Notes: a model not told the origin generated them from the sequence alone. DNA of 17,526 nucleotides from Anthropogastromicrobium sp963604075 (GCA_963604075.1 CAVCPW010000126.1:1-17526), one strand, 5' to 3'; positions 1 through 7,186 are shown, counted from the first letter of the stretch. Numbers and translations are program-made.

Positions 1-68
1 ATGCCATTAAGTTCGCACATATAATCCAGCTTATCTCTAAGGTGACCATATGGTAGCAGGCTTTTCAA
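1..68 (-). CDS. 5' fragment of an unidentified gene, TTG start, running off the left edge
   Basis: After the YitT stop codon the same minus-strand frame stays open to the window edge. A TTG at 68 is preceded by AAAGG with a 9-base spacing. The predicted start reads (M)KSLLPYGHLRDKLDYMCELN, which has normal protein composition but only about 22 codons, so I cannot assign a family. The gap to the upstream YitT gene is 12 bases, so the two would be co-transcribed. The alternative is that this is a chance open frame. The TTG at 77 is a second possible start but lies too close to the SD. Confidence 0.35.
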   Translation of the reverse strand, partial: MKSLLPYGHLRDKLDYMCELNG

Positions 69-80
69 AATTGTCAACCT

Positions 81-938
81 TTAGTTCAATCCGCGGAATC
101 CTTTTCCAATGATTTCGCTTGAATTAACAATTGTGATAAAAGCTCCCGGCTGACAACGCTTTACATAATTTCGCAGCTGCACAGCCTGTCCACGCTTCAT
201 GACAGACATGACAATCATTTTCTGGTTATGCGTAAATGCACCATGCGCCTTGTAAACAGTCGCACTTCTGTTTAAATCCTTATAAATAAACTCGCAAATC
301 GGCTCCGGATCATCACAGACAATCATGAATACCTTACACAGATTGATACTCTCAATTACGTTGTCTATAACAAGTGATTTTGCCAGCAATCCAGTCAGTG
401 AAAAAAGTCCTGTCTGAATATCAAATACAAAACAGGATGCCACAACAATAAGACAGTCCACAATAAAAAGTGCGGTACCGATTGCTACACTAGTGTACTT
501 TTTCAATATCATTGCAATAATATCTGTACCACCACCAGACGCGCCTATATTAAATAAAATCGCTGCGCTGAGTGCCGGAAGAAAAATTGCAAAAATCAGT
601 TCCAGCACAGGCTCTCTTGTTAATGGTGCACTCATTGGAACCCACTTCTCCAGTGCCGACAATCCAACTGACGTTAAAACGCTAACGTAAACAGTCCTTG
701 CGCCAAAGCTTTTTCCTAAAAATAAAAAGCCCAGCACTAAAAGTGCCATATTGATGATAAATGTGTATGTACTCGCTGATGCATTACTGACCGCTGAAAG
801 CACTACCGCAATACCCGTTACGCCTCCGAATGAAAAATTATTTGGAAATTTAAAAAAATACACACCAACTACTAAAAGCAGTGTTGCTACCGTTATCACG
901 CCATATTCATATGCCGTTCTAGCAAGCTTCGCTCTCAT
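81..938 (-). CDS. YitT family membrane protein (DUF161 plus DUF2179)
   Basis: A 285-residue protein. Residues about 10-200 form five or six hydrophobic membrane segments, starting with ITVATLLLVVGVYFF and including the family-like FSFGGVTGIAVVLS stretch and a glycine-rich ASGGGTDIIAMIL segment. The last about 80 residues are a soluble domain (KVFMIVCDDPEPICEFI ... GAFITIVNSSEIIGKGF) typical of DUF2179 at the C-terminus of YitT proteins. The length is normal for the family. The family is widespread in Firmicutes; its transport or regulatory function is not established. The start is supported by AGAGG 8 bases upstream. No convincing promoter was found directly upstream. The gene lies after the GH2 terminator and just before the open frame at the left edge. 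Confidence 0.9.
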   Translation of the reverse strand: MRAKLARTAYEYGVITVATLLLVVGVYFFKFPNNFSFGGVTGIAVVLSAVSNASASTYTFIINMALLVLGFLFLGKSFGARTVYVSVLTSVGLSALEKWVPMSAPLTREPVLELIFAIFLPALSAAILFNIGASGGGTDIIAMILKKYTSVAIGTALFIVDCLIVVASCFVFDIQTGLFSLTGLLAKSLVIDNVIESINLCKVFMIVCDDPEPICEFIYKDLNRSATVYKAHGAFTHNQKMIVMSVMKRGQAVQLRNYVKRCQPGAFITIVNSSEIIGKGFRGLN

Positions 939-1241
939 CTGAAAATCCTCTATTCTTTTTATTATCGTTGATTTTATAACTACTCAGCGTCTTTACTGTT
1001 GCAATTAATTATTATCGAACTCTTTCCCCTGACGATTGCTCACTCTGCTGTGTGATATTACTTCTTATATAGCAAAAGGTCAGGTTTTATTTACCCGACC
1101 TTCATTATATCATATCGTTTAAGATTGTCAAATGTATTGTTTGAAATTGCCGAATATATCTGCTTAAAATTCAGTCAAGCGGATATTCTCAATCCACTTT
1201 GCTACTTGCTCATAACCAAATAACCGCTCCACAGTTTATGG
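939..1241. other. Intergenic region between YitT and GH2 genes
   Basis: This stretch of 303 bases has no credible gene on either strand. Its one clear element is the terminator-like hairpin at 1067-1102. The rest is AT-rich and should hold the YitT promoter. TTGCAA and TATAAA-like hexamers are present on the minus strand but sit 20 bases apart, so I do not call a promoter. Confidence 0.6.
1067..1102 (-). terminator. Rho-independent terminator of the GH2 gene
   Basis: Arms AAGGTC and GACCTT (1076-1081 with 1097-1102) are extended inward, past one A/C mismatch, by GGT/ACC around a 7-base AT loop. On the minus strand the stem runs into a short T-rich stretch (CCTTTTGC then TATAT). It lies about 140 bases past the GH2 stop. 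The U-tract is weak, so efficiency is uncertain. Confidence 0.55.
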
Positions 1242-3290
1242 TTAAATAGTATACGAAATACTCTCAATTCCATTTGGGCGCTGTATCATGATACGTGTCA
1301 GCTGTGCTTGTGGATCTGCAAGAAAAATCTTCTGCGTTTCGCCCGGCTTAAGTGATGCCAGTGTGGTATAACTTACCAAATTTCCTGCAACATCAAATCC
1401 TGCAACATGATATCCATCTGCCTCATAACATGGAAGAGCATTCTTGTTTGCAATTACAACTTCAATGCCTGACTGAGATAAACATGTTTTTACTCTGAGC
1501 GATGAAATGTACAATGGTGCACACTCATTCTTTACTGCTTCGTAGGATGGCTTTGGATTTCCATAAAGATCTGCCGAGCCGTGTACTCTACGACGAAGAC
1601 GTCCTTCACCCTCCTCGCCCATCTGAGTGCGATAATCATTTAGACAGAACCATATGATTCCGTTAACACCAAGCTCACGATAAATATTCATTTTTTCAAT
1701 GAAGATCTCCTCACGTCTCGGATCGCCGCCTGCGAAAGCCGGTTCGCAAAGTCCAAACTCAGAAATAACAATAGGTTTGTCTTTATGTTCATTCATAAAA
1801 CGTGGAATTTCGACTCTTGGCTCCTTGTTTCCGTGCCATGTACCCATGTAGTCATTTGCCATAATCATATCTCCAAGCGCAGTCGCATCATCTGGTGTAT
1901 TCCAAAGCGTATTAGAAACATATGACATCAGTCGATTATGATCCTTCGATGAAATATATGCTTTCATGTTGATTACATATTGTGCCGTGATTGCACTCTG
2001 ACCATCCAGCTCATTTCCAACGCCCCACGCTATGATAGAAGGATGATTGAAATGTGATTCCATCATTTCGTCAAGCTGTGATTTTACAAGAATCTCTTCG
2101 TGTGTAACAGGCTCTTTTGGCTGCCCCCACAGCGGAACTTCCTCCTGAACAAGCATACCATTTCTGTCACACCAGTCAAAGAAAGAGTCATCCTGCTGCC
2201 AATGTACCCTGGTGAAAATACAATTGCAGCCTTTTAAAAGTGTCAACCAGCGCGCAATGTCTTCTTTCGTCTCAGCATTTCCAATACGCGGATCTGAGCC
2301 CGGCATCCACTCTGTTCCCACGAGCTGCACATTTTCTCCATTTAATATAAACTGACCGTTATGAACAATCAGGCTACGAAAACCGACTGTGATTTCTACA
2401 CAATCCATCTCCTGCCCATCCTCAGCTTTTATCTGATGAATGCAAAGTGTATATAGCTGCGGACGATCAAAATGCCACAGCTTTGCTTCATCGAAAGTGA
2501 AAGAAATCTTTGAATCAAATGGCACTTCCCCGGTGCAAGCTAACTTTCCTTTGTTTTCGGATGCGCCTTCATAAAGCTCATATTTCCATATATATGTTCC
2601 GTTGGAAACTACCTTATCTGAATTCAAATGCTCAACTGACTCATTTGATTCATCTGACTTATCTGACTCCCACATGGATACCTCTGCCTCTATATGGACC
2701 GGTGCCTTATGAACACGGACATTTTCAGTCTGATTAATCAGAACATCCTGATGAACCAAAACGGCGCGAATTCCATTCCTTTCACATACATTTAAGTATA
2801 CAGGGCGGAAAATTCCACCGTCATCTGCCCAGTCAAATTGACGATCCCACGGCAGTGCATGCGGTGAATACTCGTTTGTTCCTCGAACGGTCAGCTTATT
2901 TGTACCGCACATTATAAATTCCGTGACATCAAGTTTAAAACTGGTAAATCCTGCGCCATTATGTAACCCGGCTGGCTGTCCATTTACCCAAAATTGTACA
3001 TCGCGGTAAATGCCATGAAAGTCAAACCAGACACGTTTATTTGTCCACTCAAAAGGAACATTAAATGTATACTCATACCAGTACACACCTCTATATTCCT
3101 CGCTCTCGCTGTCTGTATTAAATGTATGCGGAAGCATAACTGTTTTTACTGTTCTATTTCCAATTATGTTTCCTGTTCTATTTTGATTTTGCTCCAGGCC
3201 GGCTATCTGCCAGCCCTGTTGTATTCCGATATTCTCAGGATCCAGACAAAATTTCCATCCTTCATTTGCCAAAATGCATTCCCTTAACAT
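1242..3290 (-). CDS. Glycoside hydrolase family 2 beta-glycosidase
   Basis: A 682-residue retaining glycosidase acting on non-reducing beta-linked sugars. Layout: N-terminal sugar-binding jelly roll at about 10-180 (GIFRPVYLNV near its end), Ig-like sandwich about 181-305, TIM barrel about 310-590, and a C-terminal beta domain about 595-682. The acid/base is E427 in GVGNELDG and the nucleophile E511 in VISEFG; their 84-residue spacing fits GH2. The NKKG-type glucuronate-recognition motif of gut beta-glucuronidases is not seen where expected (RRRVHGSAD there instead), so the substrate (galactoside, glucuronide or other) is open. There is no signal peptide, so it is cytosolic and works on imported oligosaccharides. 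SD AGGAG lies 8 bases before the ATG. An acidic Ser-rich 3-residue repeat (206-225) interrupts the Ig-like domain. Confidence 0.9.
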   Translation of the reverse strand: MLRECILANEGWKFCLDPENIGIQQGWQIAGLEQNQNRTGNIIGNRTVKTVMLPHTFNTDSESEEYRGVYWYEYTFNVPFEWTNKRVWFDFHGIYRDVQFWVNGQPAGLHNGAGFTSFKLDVTEFIMCGTNKLTVRGTNEYSPHALPWDRQFDWADDGGIFRPVYLNVCERNGIRAVLVHQDVLINQTENVRVHKAPVHIEAEVSMWESDKSDESNESVEHLNSDKVVSNGTYIWKYELYEGASENKGKLACTGEVPFDSKISFTFDEAKLWHFDRPQLYTLCIHQIKAEDGQEMDCVEITVGFRSLIVHNGQFILNGENVQLVGTEWMPGSDPRIGNAETKEDIARWLTLLKGCNCIFTRVHWQQDDSFFDWCDRNGMLVQEEVPLWGQPKEPVTHEEILVKSQLDEMMESHFNHPSIIAWGVGNELDGQSAITAQYVINMKAYISSKDHNRLMSYVSNTLWNTPDDATALGDMIMANDYMGTWHGNKEPRVEIPRFMNEHKDKPIVISEFGLCEPAFAGGDPRREEIFIEKMNIYRELGVNGIIWFCLNDYRTQMGEEGEGRLRRRVHGSADLYGNPKPSYEAVKNECAPLYISSLRVKTCLSQSGIEVVIANKNALPCYEADGYHVAGFDVAGNLVSYTTLASLKPGETQKIFLADPQAQLTRIMIQRPNGIESISYTI
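2637..2669. repeat. In-frame 9-bp tandem repeat inside the GH2 gene
   Basis: About 3.7 imperfect copies of a 9-base unit (TGACTCATT, TGATTCATC, TGACTTATC, TGACTC). They encode the tripeptide series SDK-SDE-SNE-SVE on the minus strand. The unit is a multiple of three, so gain or loss of copies would keep the reading frame. Confidence 0.7.
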
Positions 3291-3428
3291 AATTTTTTCT
3301 CCTGTTCATTACCATTTCTATCAAATCAGACGCAGTGCTATGTTAATAATTGCATGCACTGTATGGACGTGTAAATCTTATCTTTAAGTCTTTACTTGTC
3401 TGTCTCTAATAGCTCATAGACGTACTTT

Positions 3429-3458
3429 ATCATATATCGAGAGAAAAATCATTGTCAT
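3429..3458 (-). promoter_or_regulatory. Probable sigma-A promoter of the GH2 gene
   Basis: Minus-strand ATGACA (3453-3458, 5 of 6 to consensus) and TATGAT (3429-3434, 5 of 6) are separated by 18 bases. The predicted start of transcription near 3422 gives a leader of about 130 bases. No better pair was seen between the metallophosphoesterase stop and the GH2 start. Confidence 0.45.
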
Positions 3459-3492
3459 GTCTTGCCATGTTGTTACAAAAAATTGCGCTAAC

Positions 3493-4197
3493 TCACACTG
3501 ATTTTTTCTGGCTTTTTCGCTTTTCCTGATAAATACGTATAGTGCCATTTTCTATCACGAGTGCACTGAGCTTCTGACCATAAACACATCCGGTATCCAT
3601 GTTAATACAACCCTTCTTTGGCAATTCATAAACTTTTCCTGGAATCATCAAAAGCTTTGTACCGTCCGGGCTGCGGTATGTTACTTCCTCTGTCTCAGTG
3701 TGTCCGAAGATGACAAGTTTCCCACTATATGGACGACCATACGCCATCTCTCGATCCCAGATCAGATCATGCAATGAATTTTCCTTTGGATTTTCATGTA
3801 CCAGTCCGGCATGGACAAAGATTGCATCCTCATTCTCGTAATAAGGACTCATTTCATAGAACCAGCAAAGCTGCTTCTCCAAATCGCAATGATGCTCCTC
3901 AAAGGAATCCAGTGTCGTTTGTCCCTGATTTCGCATCCATCTTGCATAAACTGCCGGATCGTAAAAGGAATTCATCATCATATCATCATGGTTACCCAAT
4001 ATCATAATGCAACGTTCTCCCATCTTGCGCCTTAAGCTGCGAAAACGGTCAAACACTCCAAAACTGTACGAACCTCGATCCATCAGATCACCCAGACAAA
4101 TCAACTGATCAGATTCCGGATTAAATCCAGCCTGCGCCCATACGCCCTCAAGTTCCTCTAAACACCCGTGAATATCGGTTACAACAATTGTTCTCAT
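3493..4197 (-). CDS. PPP-type metallophosphoesterase (serine/threonine phosphatase-like)
   Basis: A 234-residue calcineurin-like phosphoesterase. All signature blocks are in order: TDIHG (D8, H10), GDLMDRG (D37, D40, R41), GNHD (N69, H70), VHAGL (H129) and FGHTE (H166), giving a complete dinuclear metal site. The GD..DRG and GNHD forms place it with bacterial PPP phosphatases and the PrpE/ApaH-like group, which act on phosphoproteins or dinucleoside polyphosphates; the substrate cannot be decided from sequence. It is soluble and cytosolic. The start has AGGAA 7 bases upstream. Further up is a stronger AAAGGAGG (4225-4232), separated from the start by a small GCGG/CCGC hairpin (4212-4223). The enolase terminator precedes the gene, so it probably has its own promoter or depends on readthrough. 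Confidence 0.88.
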   Translation of the reverse strand: MRTIVVTDIHGCLEELEGVWAQAGFNPESDQLICLGDLMDRGSYSFGVFDRFRSLRRKMGERCIMILGNHDDMMMNSFYDPAVYARWMRNQGQTTLDSFEEHHCDLEKQLCWFYEMSPYYENEDAIFVHAGLVHENPKENSLHDLIWDREMAYGRPYSGKLVIFGHTETEEVTYRSPDGTKLLMIPGKVYELPKKGCINMDTGCVYGQKLSALVIENGTIRIYQEKRKSQKKSV

Positions 4198-4275
4198 TTG
4201 TATTTCCTACTGCGGCAAGCCGCTCCTCCTTTACGCTTTAATCCAGATTATACAAAATTGTGAAAAAGAAAGCAA

Positions 4276-4310
4276 CAAAAAGAAAACTGCAGATGACGAA
4301 ACACCTGCAG
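4276..4310 (-). terminator. Rho-independent terminator of enolase
   Basis: Minus strand: a 9-bp stem CTGCAGGTG / CATCTGCAG (one G-T wobble) around a 6-base loop, followed at once by the T-rich run TTTTCTTTTTG. It starts about 50 bases past the enolase stop. Good geometry and no competing feature. Confidence 0.85.
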
Positions 4311-4360
4311 CCCTGAAATGTTTTTTCTGATGAACAAGATGGTAATGATTCATTCGTTCA

Positions 4361-5659
4361 TTACTTTACGTTGAATGCCTTGATGCCCGGATATACAGCG
4401 CTTGCGCCCAGCTGCTCCTCGATACGAAGAAGCTGATTGTACTTTGCAACACGCTCAGATCTGGATGGAGCACCAGTCTTGATCTGGCAGGTATTTAATG
4501 CTACTGCAAGATCAGCAATGGTAGTATCAGCAGTTTCACCGGAACGATGAGAGGAAATTGCTGTGTATCCTGCCTTGTGAGCCATCTTGATTGCCTCAAG
4601 AGTCTCAGATACGGAACCGATCTGATTTAACTTGATTAAGATTGCGTTTCCAGCGCCCAGCTCGATACCCTTAGAAAGTCTCTCTGTATTAGTAACGAAC
4701 AGATCATCACCAACTAACTGAACCTTGTCACCCAGTCTCTTGGTAAGCTTCTGCCAGCCTTCCCAGTCTTCCTCATCCAGACCATCCTCGATGGAGATGA
4801 TCGGGTACTTCTCGCACAGTGCAGCCCAGTGCTCAATCAGCTGCTCAGCAGTATACTCGGTGCCAGCCTTTGGAAGTTTGTAATAACCCTTACCTTTCTC
4901 ACTCTTCCACTCAGAGGATGCAGCATCCATAGCGATTCTGAAGTCCTTACCCGGCTCATAACCTGCCTTCTTTACAGCTTCAAGAATAGTCTCAATAGCT
5001 TCCTCATCAGACTTTAATGCCGGCGCAAAACCACCCTCATCACCTACAGAAGTAGCCAGACCTCTGGACTTTAAGATGGAAGCCAGTGCATGGAATACCT
5101 CTGCACACCATCTTAAGCACTCCTTAAAGGATGGTGCGCCAACTGGCATGATCATGAATTCCTGTACATCCAGACCTGAGGAAAGTGCATGGCATCCACC
5201 GTTGATGATGTTCATCATCGGAACAGGGAGACGGTTTCCAGAAACACCACCTAAGAAACGGTACAGCGGAATATCCAGAGAAGCTGCTGCCGCACGGCAT
5301 GTAGCGATGGATACGGCCAGAATTGCGTTTGCACCAAGCTTGGACTTATCCTTTGTTCCGTCTGCCTCGATCATTGCCTTATCAATTGCATAAATATCAG
5401 AAGCATCCATACCAGTGATGGCGTCGTTAATAATTGTATTGATATTCTCAACTGCCTTTGTAACGCCCTTTCCAAGATAACGGCTCTTATCGCCGTCGCG
5501 AAGCTCAAGTGCCTCGAACTCACCTGTAGAAGCGCCGCTAGGTGCAGTTCCTCTTGCTACGGTTCCATCTGCCAGAGTAACCTCAGCCTCTACGGTTGGG
5601 TTTCCTCTGGAGTCCAGAATTTCTCTTCCTACAACCTTTTCAATCTCTAAATAATCCAT
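4361..5659 (-). CDS. eno: Enolase (2-phospho-D-glycerate hydro-lyase)
   Basis: A 432-residue glycolytic enzyme converting 2-phosphoglycerate to phosphoenolpyruvate. Visible: the N-terminal EKVVGREILDSRGNPTVE signature, GDEGGFAP (E208), metal-site residues near D245, E291 and D318, the catalytic lysine K343 in ILIKLNQIGS, and SHRSGETADTTIADLAV. I start at the internal ATG (5659), because family members begin MxYLEIEKV and the length then equals the usual 432. The ORF could begin at 5692, adding 11 residues (MERKRKVWYFI) unlike the family. The SD is AAAGG, 14 bases before the chosen ATG, which is long. Oddity: the mobile loop between INGG and QEF (residues 156-165, CHALSSGLDV) is one residue longer than the usual 9, although its histidine is kept. 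A possible hairpin leader precedes the gene and a strong terminator follows. Confidence 0.96.
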   Translation of the reverse strand: MDYLEIEKVVGREILDSRGNPTVEAEVTLADGTVARGTAPSGASTGEFEALELRDGDKSRYLGKGVTKAVENINTIINDAITGMDASDIYAIDKAMIEADGTKDKSKLGANAILAVSIATCRAAAASLDIPLYRFLGGVSGNRLPVPMMNIINGGCHALSSGLDVQEFMIMPVGAPSFKECLRWCAEVFHALASILKSRGLATSVGDEGGFAPALKSDEEAIETILEAVKKAGYEPGKDFRIAMDAASSEWKSEKGKGYYKLPKAGTEYTAEQLIEHWAALCEKYPIISIEDGLDEEDWEGWQKLTKRLGDKVQLVGDDLFVTNTERLSKGIELGAGNAILIKLNQIGSVSETLEAIKMAHKAGYTAISSHRSGETADTTIADLAVALNTCQIKTGAPSRSERVAKYNQLLRIEEQLGASAVYPGIKAFNVK

Positions 5660-5689
5660 GATAAAATACCAAACCTTTCTTTTTCTTTC

Positions 5690-5763
5690 CATTTATACAA
5701 ATGGTTTCCACTGGTCTCCAACGGGAGCAGCAGTCTCCCGTTTCAGCAGTAAGGAGCCAATGG
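5690..5763 (-). promoter_or_regulatory. Foldable leader RNA upstream of enolase
   Basis: On the minus strand CCATTGGCTCC (5753-5763) can pair with GGAGACCAGTGG (5708-5719), with one wobble and one bulge. Stacked directly on it is a perfect 8-bp hairpin AACGGGAG / CTCCCGTT (5735-5742 with 5720-5727) around a 7-base loop, leaving about 10 unpaired bases on one side. A further small hairpin CATTT/AAATG lies at 5690-5703. No U-tract follows, so this is not a simple terminator. It may be a 5' UTR element affecting stability or translation, or a protein-binding site. I do not recognise a known RNA family. Confidence 0.45.
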
Positions 5764-5826
5764 TTATTTTACGTGAAGTTTGAAGTTGTATTCAGGCGTT
5801 TTCTTGTTAGCCTTTACAACTATTAG

Positions 5827-5840
5827 TTAGTTTATTCTAA
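5827..5840. promoter_or_regulatory. Possible DtxR-type box on the enolase side
   Basis: TTAG-TTTATT-CTAA has the same 4-6-4 geometry as the stronger site at 5984-5999, and by eye these are the only two such sites in the window. It overlaps the weak -10 candidate for enolase. Unlike the first site, its symmetry does not extend beyond the TTAG/CTAA halves. Confidence 0.3.
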
Positions 5841-5945
5841 TATTATTTAAAATGCAAGTATTTTTTCTTTATTGAAAAATTTGTTCATGAACATCGAACT
5901 GACAGGAAGTTTGAAAAAGATTTATTTTATCCATCTTTTTTTCTC

Positions 5946-5974
5946 TTGACAGATTTGAAGCAAGATAGTATAAT
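5946..5974 (+). promoter_or_regulatory. Consensus sigma-A promoter of the DUF3793-flavodoxin unit
   Basis: TTGACA (5946-5951) and TATAAT (5969-5974) both match consensus exactly, with the optimal 17-base spacer. The predicted start of transcription near 5981 gives a leader of about 185 bases. A promoter this strong normally needs a repressor, which fits the inverted repeat just downstream. Confidence 0.88.
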
Positions 5975-5983
5975 CTCATCTGT

Positions 5984-5999
5984 GTTAGATATTTCTAAC
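5984..5999. promoter_or_regulatory. Operator-like inverted repeat at the transcription start (DtxR/IdeR-like geometry)
   Basis: Perfect 6-bp arms GTTAGA / TCTAAC around 4 bases, spanning about +3 to +18 of the predicted transcript. The core TTAG-N6-CTAA has the same half-site spacing as DtxR/IdeR boxes (TTAGGTTAGCCTAA). The position would let a bound repressor block initiation. Regulation by iron or manganese is inferred from this geometry and from the flavodoxin downstream. Confidence 0.5.
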
Positions 6000-6166
6000 T
6001 TGTATTATATATAGCTAATTTATTTTACATAAGATACTGGCCATATAAGGTATAAAGAAAATATATAACATGAGTTAGCGATCAATGTATAACAATATAT
6101 AATGTACAAATTTTTATTTTTTTACTGTATCATTTTATATGAATTCGATTTTATCTGGAGACTGTT

Positions 6167-6715
6167 ATGGATCATTATCTGATTGAGCATTGTGCGCCAA
6201 CGCTGGCGTCAATCAAAACAGCGAACCTTTTCCGTGTCAACTTTGATAAGCAAAGCGAACTGTTTGACGCGATACGTCGCTGGAACCAAACTCTTCGCGA
6301 CAAGGGTGTTTTGTGTTTTTGTCTGTGCCTTCATGAGCACACAGCTCTGATCTATGTGGTTCGCATGAGCCGCCTGCAAAATGATTTGTCAGACCCGGCT
6401 GTCGGTGAGTTTCTTTCCTCCTTTGGCTATACCAGCCTGAATGCAATCGACGCCCTCCTTACTCTCAGACAACATTTAATGCAGTCTGGCACGTTTCCTC
6501 ATGAAATCGGAATTTTCCTTGGATACCCGCTTGCGGATGTGAAGGGTTTCATCATAAATCATGGTCACAACTGCTTATATTGCGGTGATTGGAAGGTATA
6601 TAGCAATCCGGAAAATGCGATTGCAACCTTCAAGCGCTTTGGCAAATGCAAGCAGATTTACCGCAAAATGTGGGAGCAAGGAAAAGATCTTCGCCAGTTG
6701 ACAGTCAGCGCATAA
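6167..6715 (+). CDS. DUF3793 family protein
   Basis: A 182-residue soluble protein of unknown function. Recognisable family features are the N-terminal LIEHCAPTLASIKTANLF block, the central HEIGIFLGYPLADVKGFI motif, and GDWKVYSNPENAIATFKRF near the C-terminus. Cysteines and histidines (H8, C9, C57, H61, and HGHNCLYCG at about 151-159) could bind a metal, but I know of no experiment on this. The start is supported by GGAG 6 bases upstream. It is followed 48 bases later by a flavodoxin on the same strand with no terminator between, so the two probably share the strong promoter at 5946-5974. A role in electron transfer or metal homeostasis is inference from that pairing. Confidence 0.88.
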   Translation: MDHYLIEHCAPTLASIKTANLFRVNFDKQSELFDAIRRWNQTLRDKGVLCFCLCLHEHTALIYVVRMSRLQNDLSDPAVGEFLSSFGYTSLNAIDALLTLRQHLMQSGTFPHEIGIFLGYPLADVKGFIINHGHNCLYCGDWKVYSNPENAIATFKRFGKCKQIYRKMWEQGKDLRQLTVSA

Positions 6716-6763
6716 TTGCCTGACTGATCTGACAAATAAATTTTATTTTAAAGGAGAATGATT

Positions 6764-7186
6764 ATGAGCAAGGTAGCTGTTGTTTACTGGAGTGGAACTG
6801 GAAATACAGAGCAGATGGCAGAAAAGGTTGCTGACGGAGCTAAAAATGCAGGTGCTGACGTAACTACTTTCACTGCTGCTGAATTTGATGCTGATAAGAT
6901 GGATGAGTTTGATGCAATCGCATTCGGATGCCCTTCTATGGGTGCTGAGCAGCTTGAGGAAGATGAGTTTGAGCCAATGTTTACAGTTTGTGAAGCAAAG
7001 CTGTCCGGCAAAAAGATTGCTCTGTTCGGTTCCTATGGATGGGGAGATGGCGAGTGGATGCGCAACTGGGATGAGACCTGCCGCAATGATGGTGCTGTAA
7101 TGGCTCACGATTTCGTAATTTGCAATGATGCACCAGACGACGATGCTCAAGCCGCTTGTGAGGAACTTGGAAAAGCTCTTGCATAA
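6764..7186 (+). CDS. Short-chain flavodoxin
   Basis: A 140-residue FMN-binding electron carrier that can replace ferredoxin, typically when iron is scarce. The phosphate loop SGTGNT is at residues 10-15 after the first strand (KVAVVYW). The flavin-contacting loops are GCPSMGAEQLEE (about 55-66) and FGSYGWGDGEW (about 89-99). The protein is acidic, cytosolic and of normal length. I start at ATG 6764 rather than 6758, because AAGGAG (6751-6756) is 7 bases from the former and only 1 from the latter, and MSKVAVVYW matches the family start. It is the last gene of the DUF3793 unit and is followed by an elongated hairpin terminator. Confidence 0.94.
   Translation: MSKVAVVYWSGTGNTEQMAEKVADGAKNAGADVTTFTAAEFDADKMDEFDAIAFGCPSMGAEQLEEDEFEPMFTVCEAKLSGKKIALFGSYGWGDGEWMRNWDETCRNDGAVMAHDFVICNDAPDDDAQAACEELGKALA

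Larger units (their letters stand above)
5660..6166. other. Divergent AT-rich regulatory region between eno and DUF3793
   Basis: 507 bases with no credible gene. From left to right it holds a foldable enolase leader (5690-5763), a TTAG-N6-CTAA site (5827-5840), a 12-bp palindrome TGTTCATGAACA (5882-5893), a consensus sigma-A promoter on the plus strand (5946-5974), a second and perfect TTAG-N6-CTAA inverted repeat (5984-5999), and about 165 bases of very AT-rich leader before the DUF3793 start. For enolase, a weak TTGCAT at 5852-5857 (minus strand), 17 bases from TAAACT, is the best candidate I see. Confidence 0.7.

Noticed and set aside
939..1066. Possible riboswitch in the YitT leader
   Set aside because: Only scattered 4-bp pairings (TCAC/GTGA, CGTC/GACG) can be drawn, and no known riboswitch core is recognisable.
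3454..3475. CATG-TCTTGC-CATG hairpin downstream of the phosphoesterase
   Set aside because: It is just a 4-bp self-complementary tetramer repeated; flanks do not pair and no T-run is properly placed.
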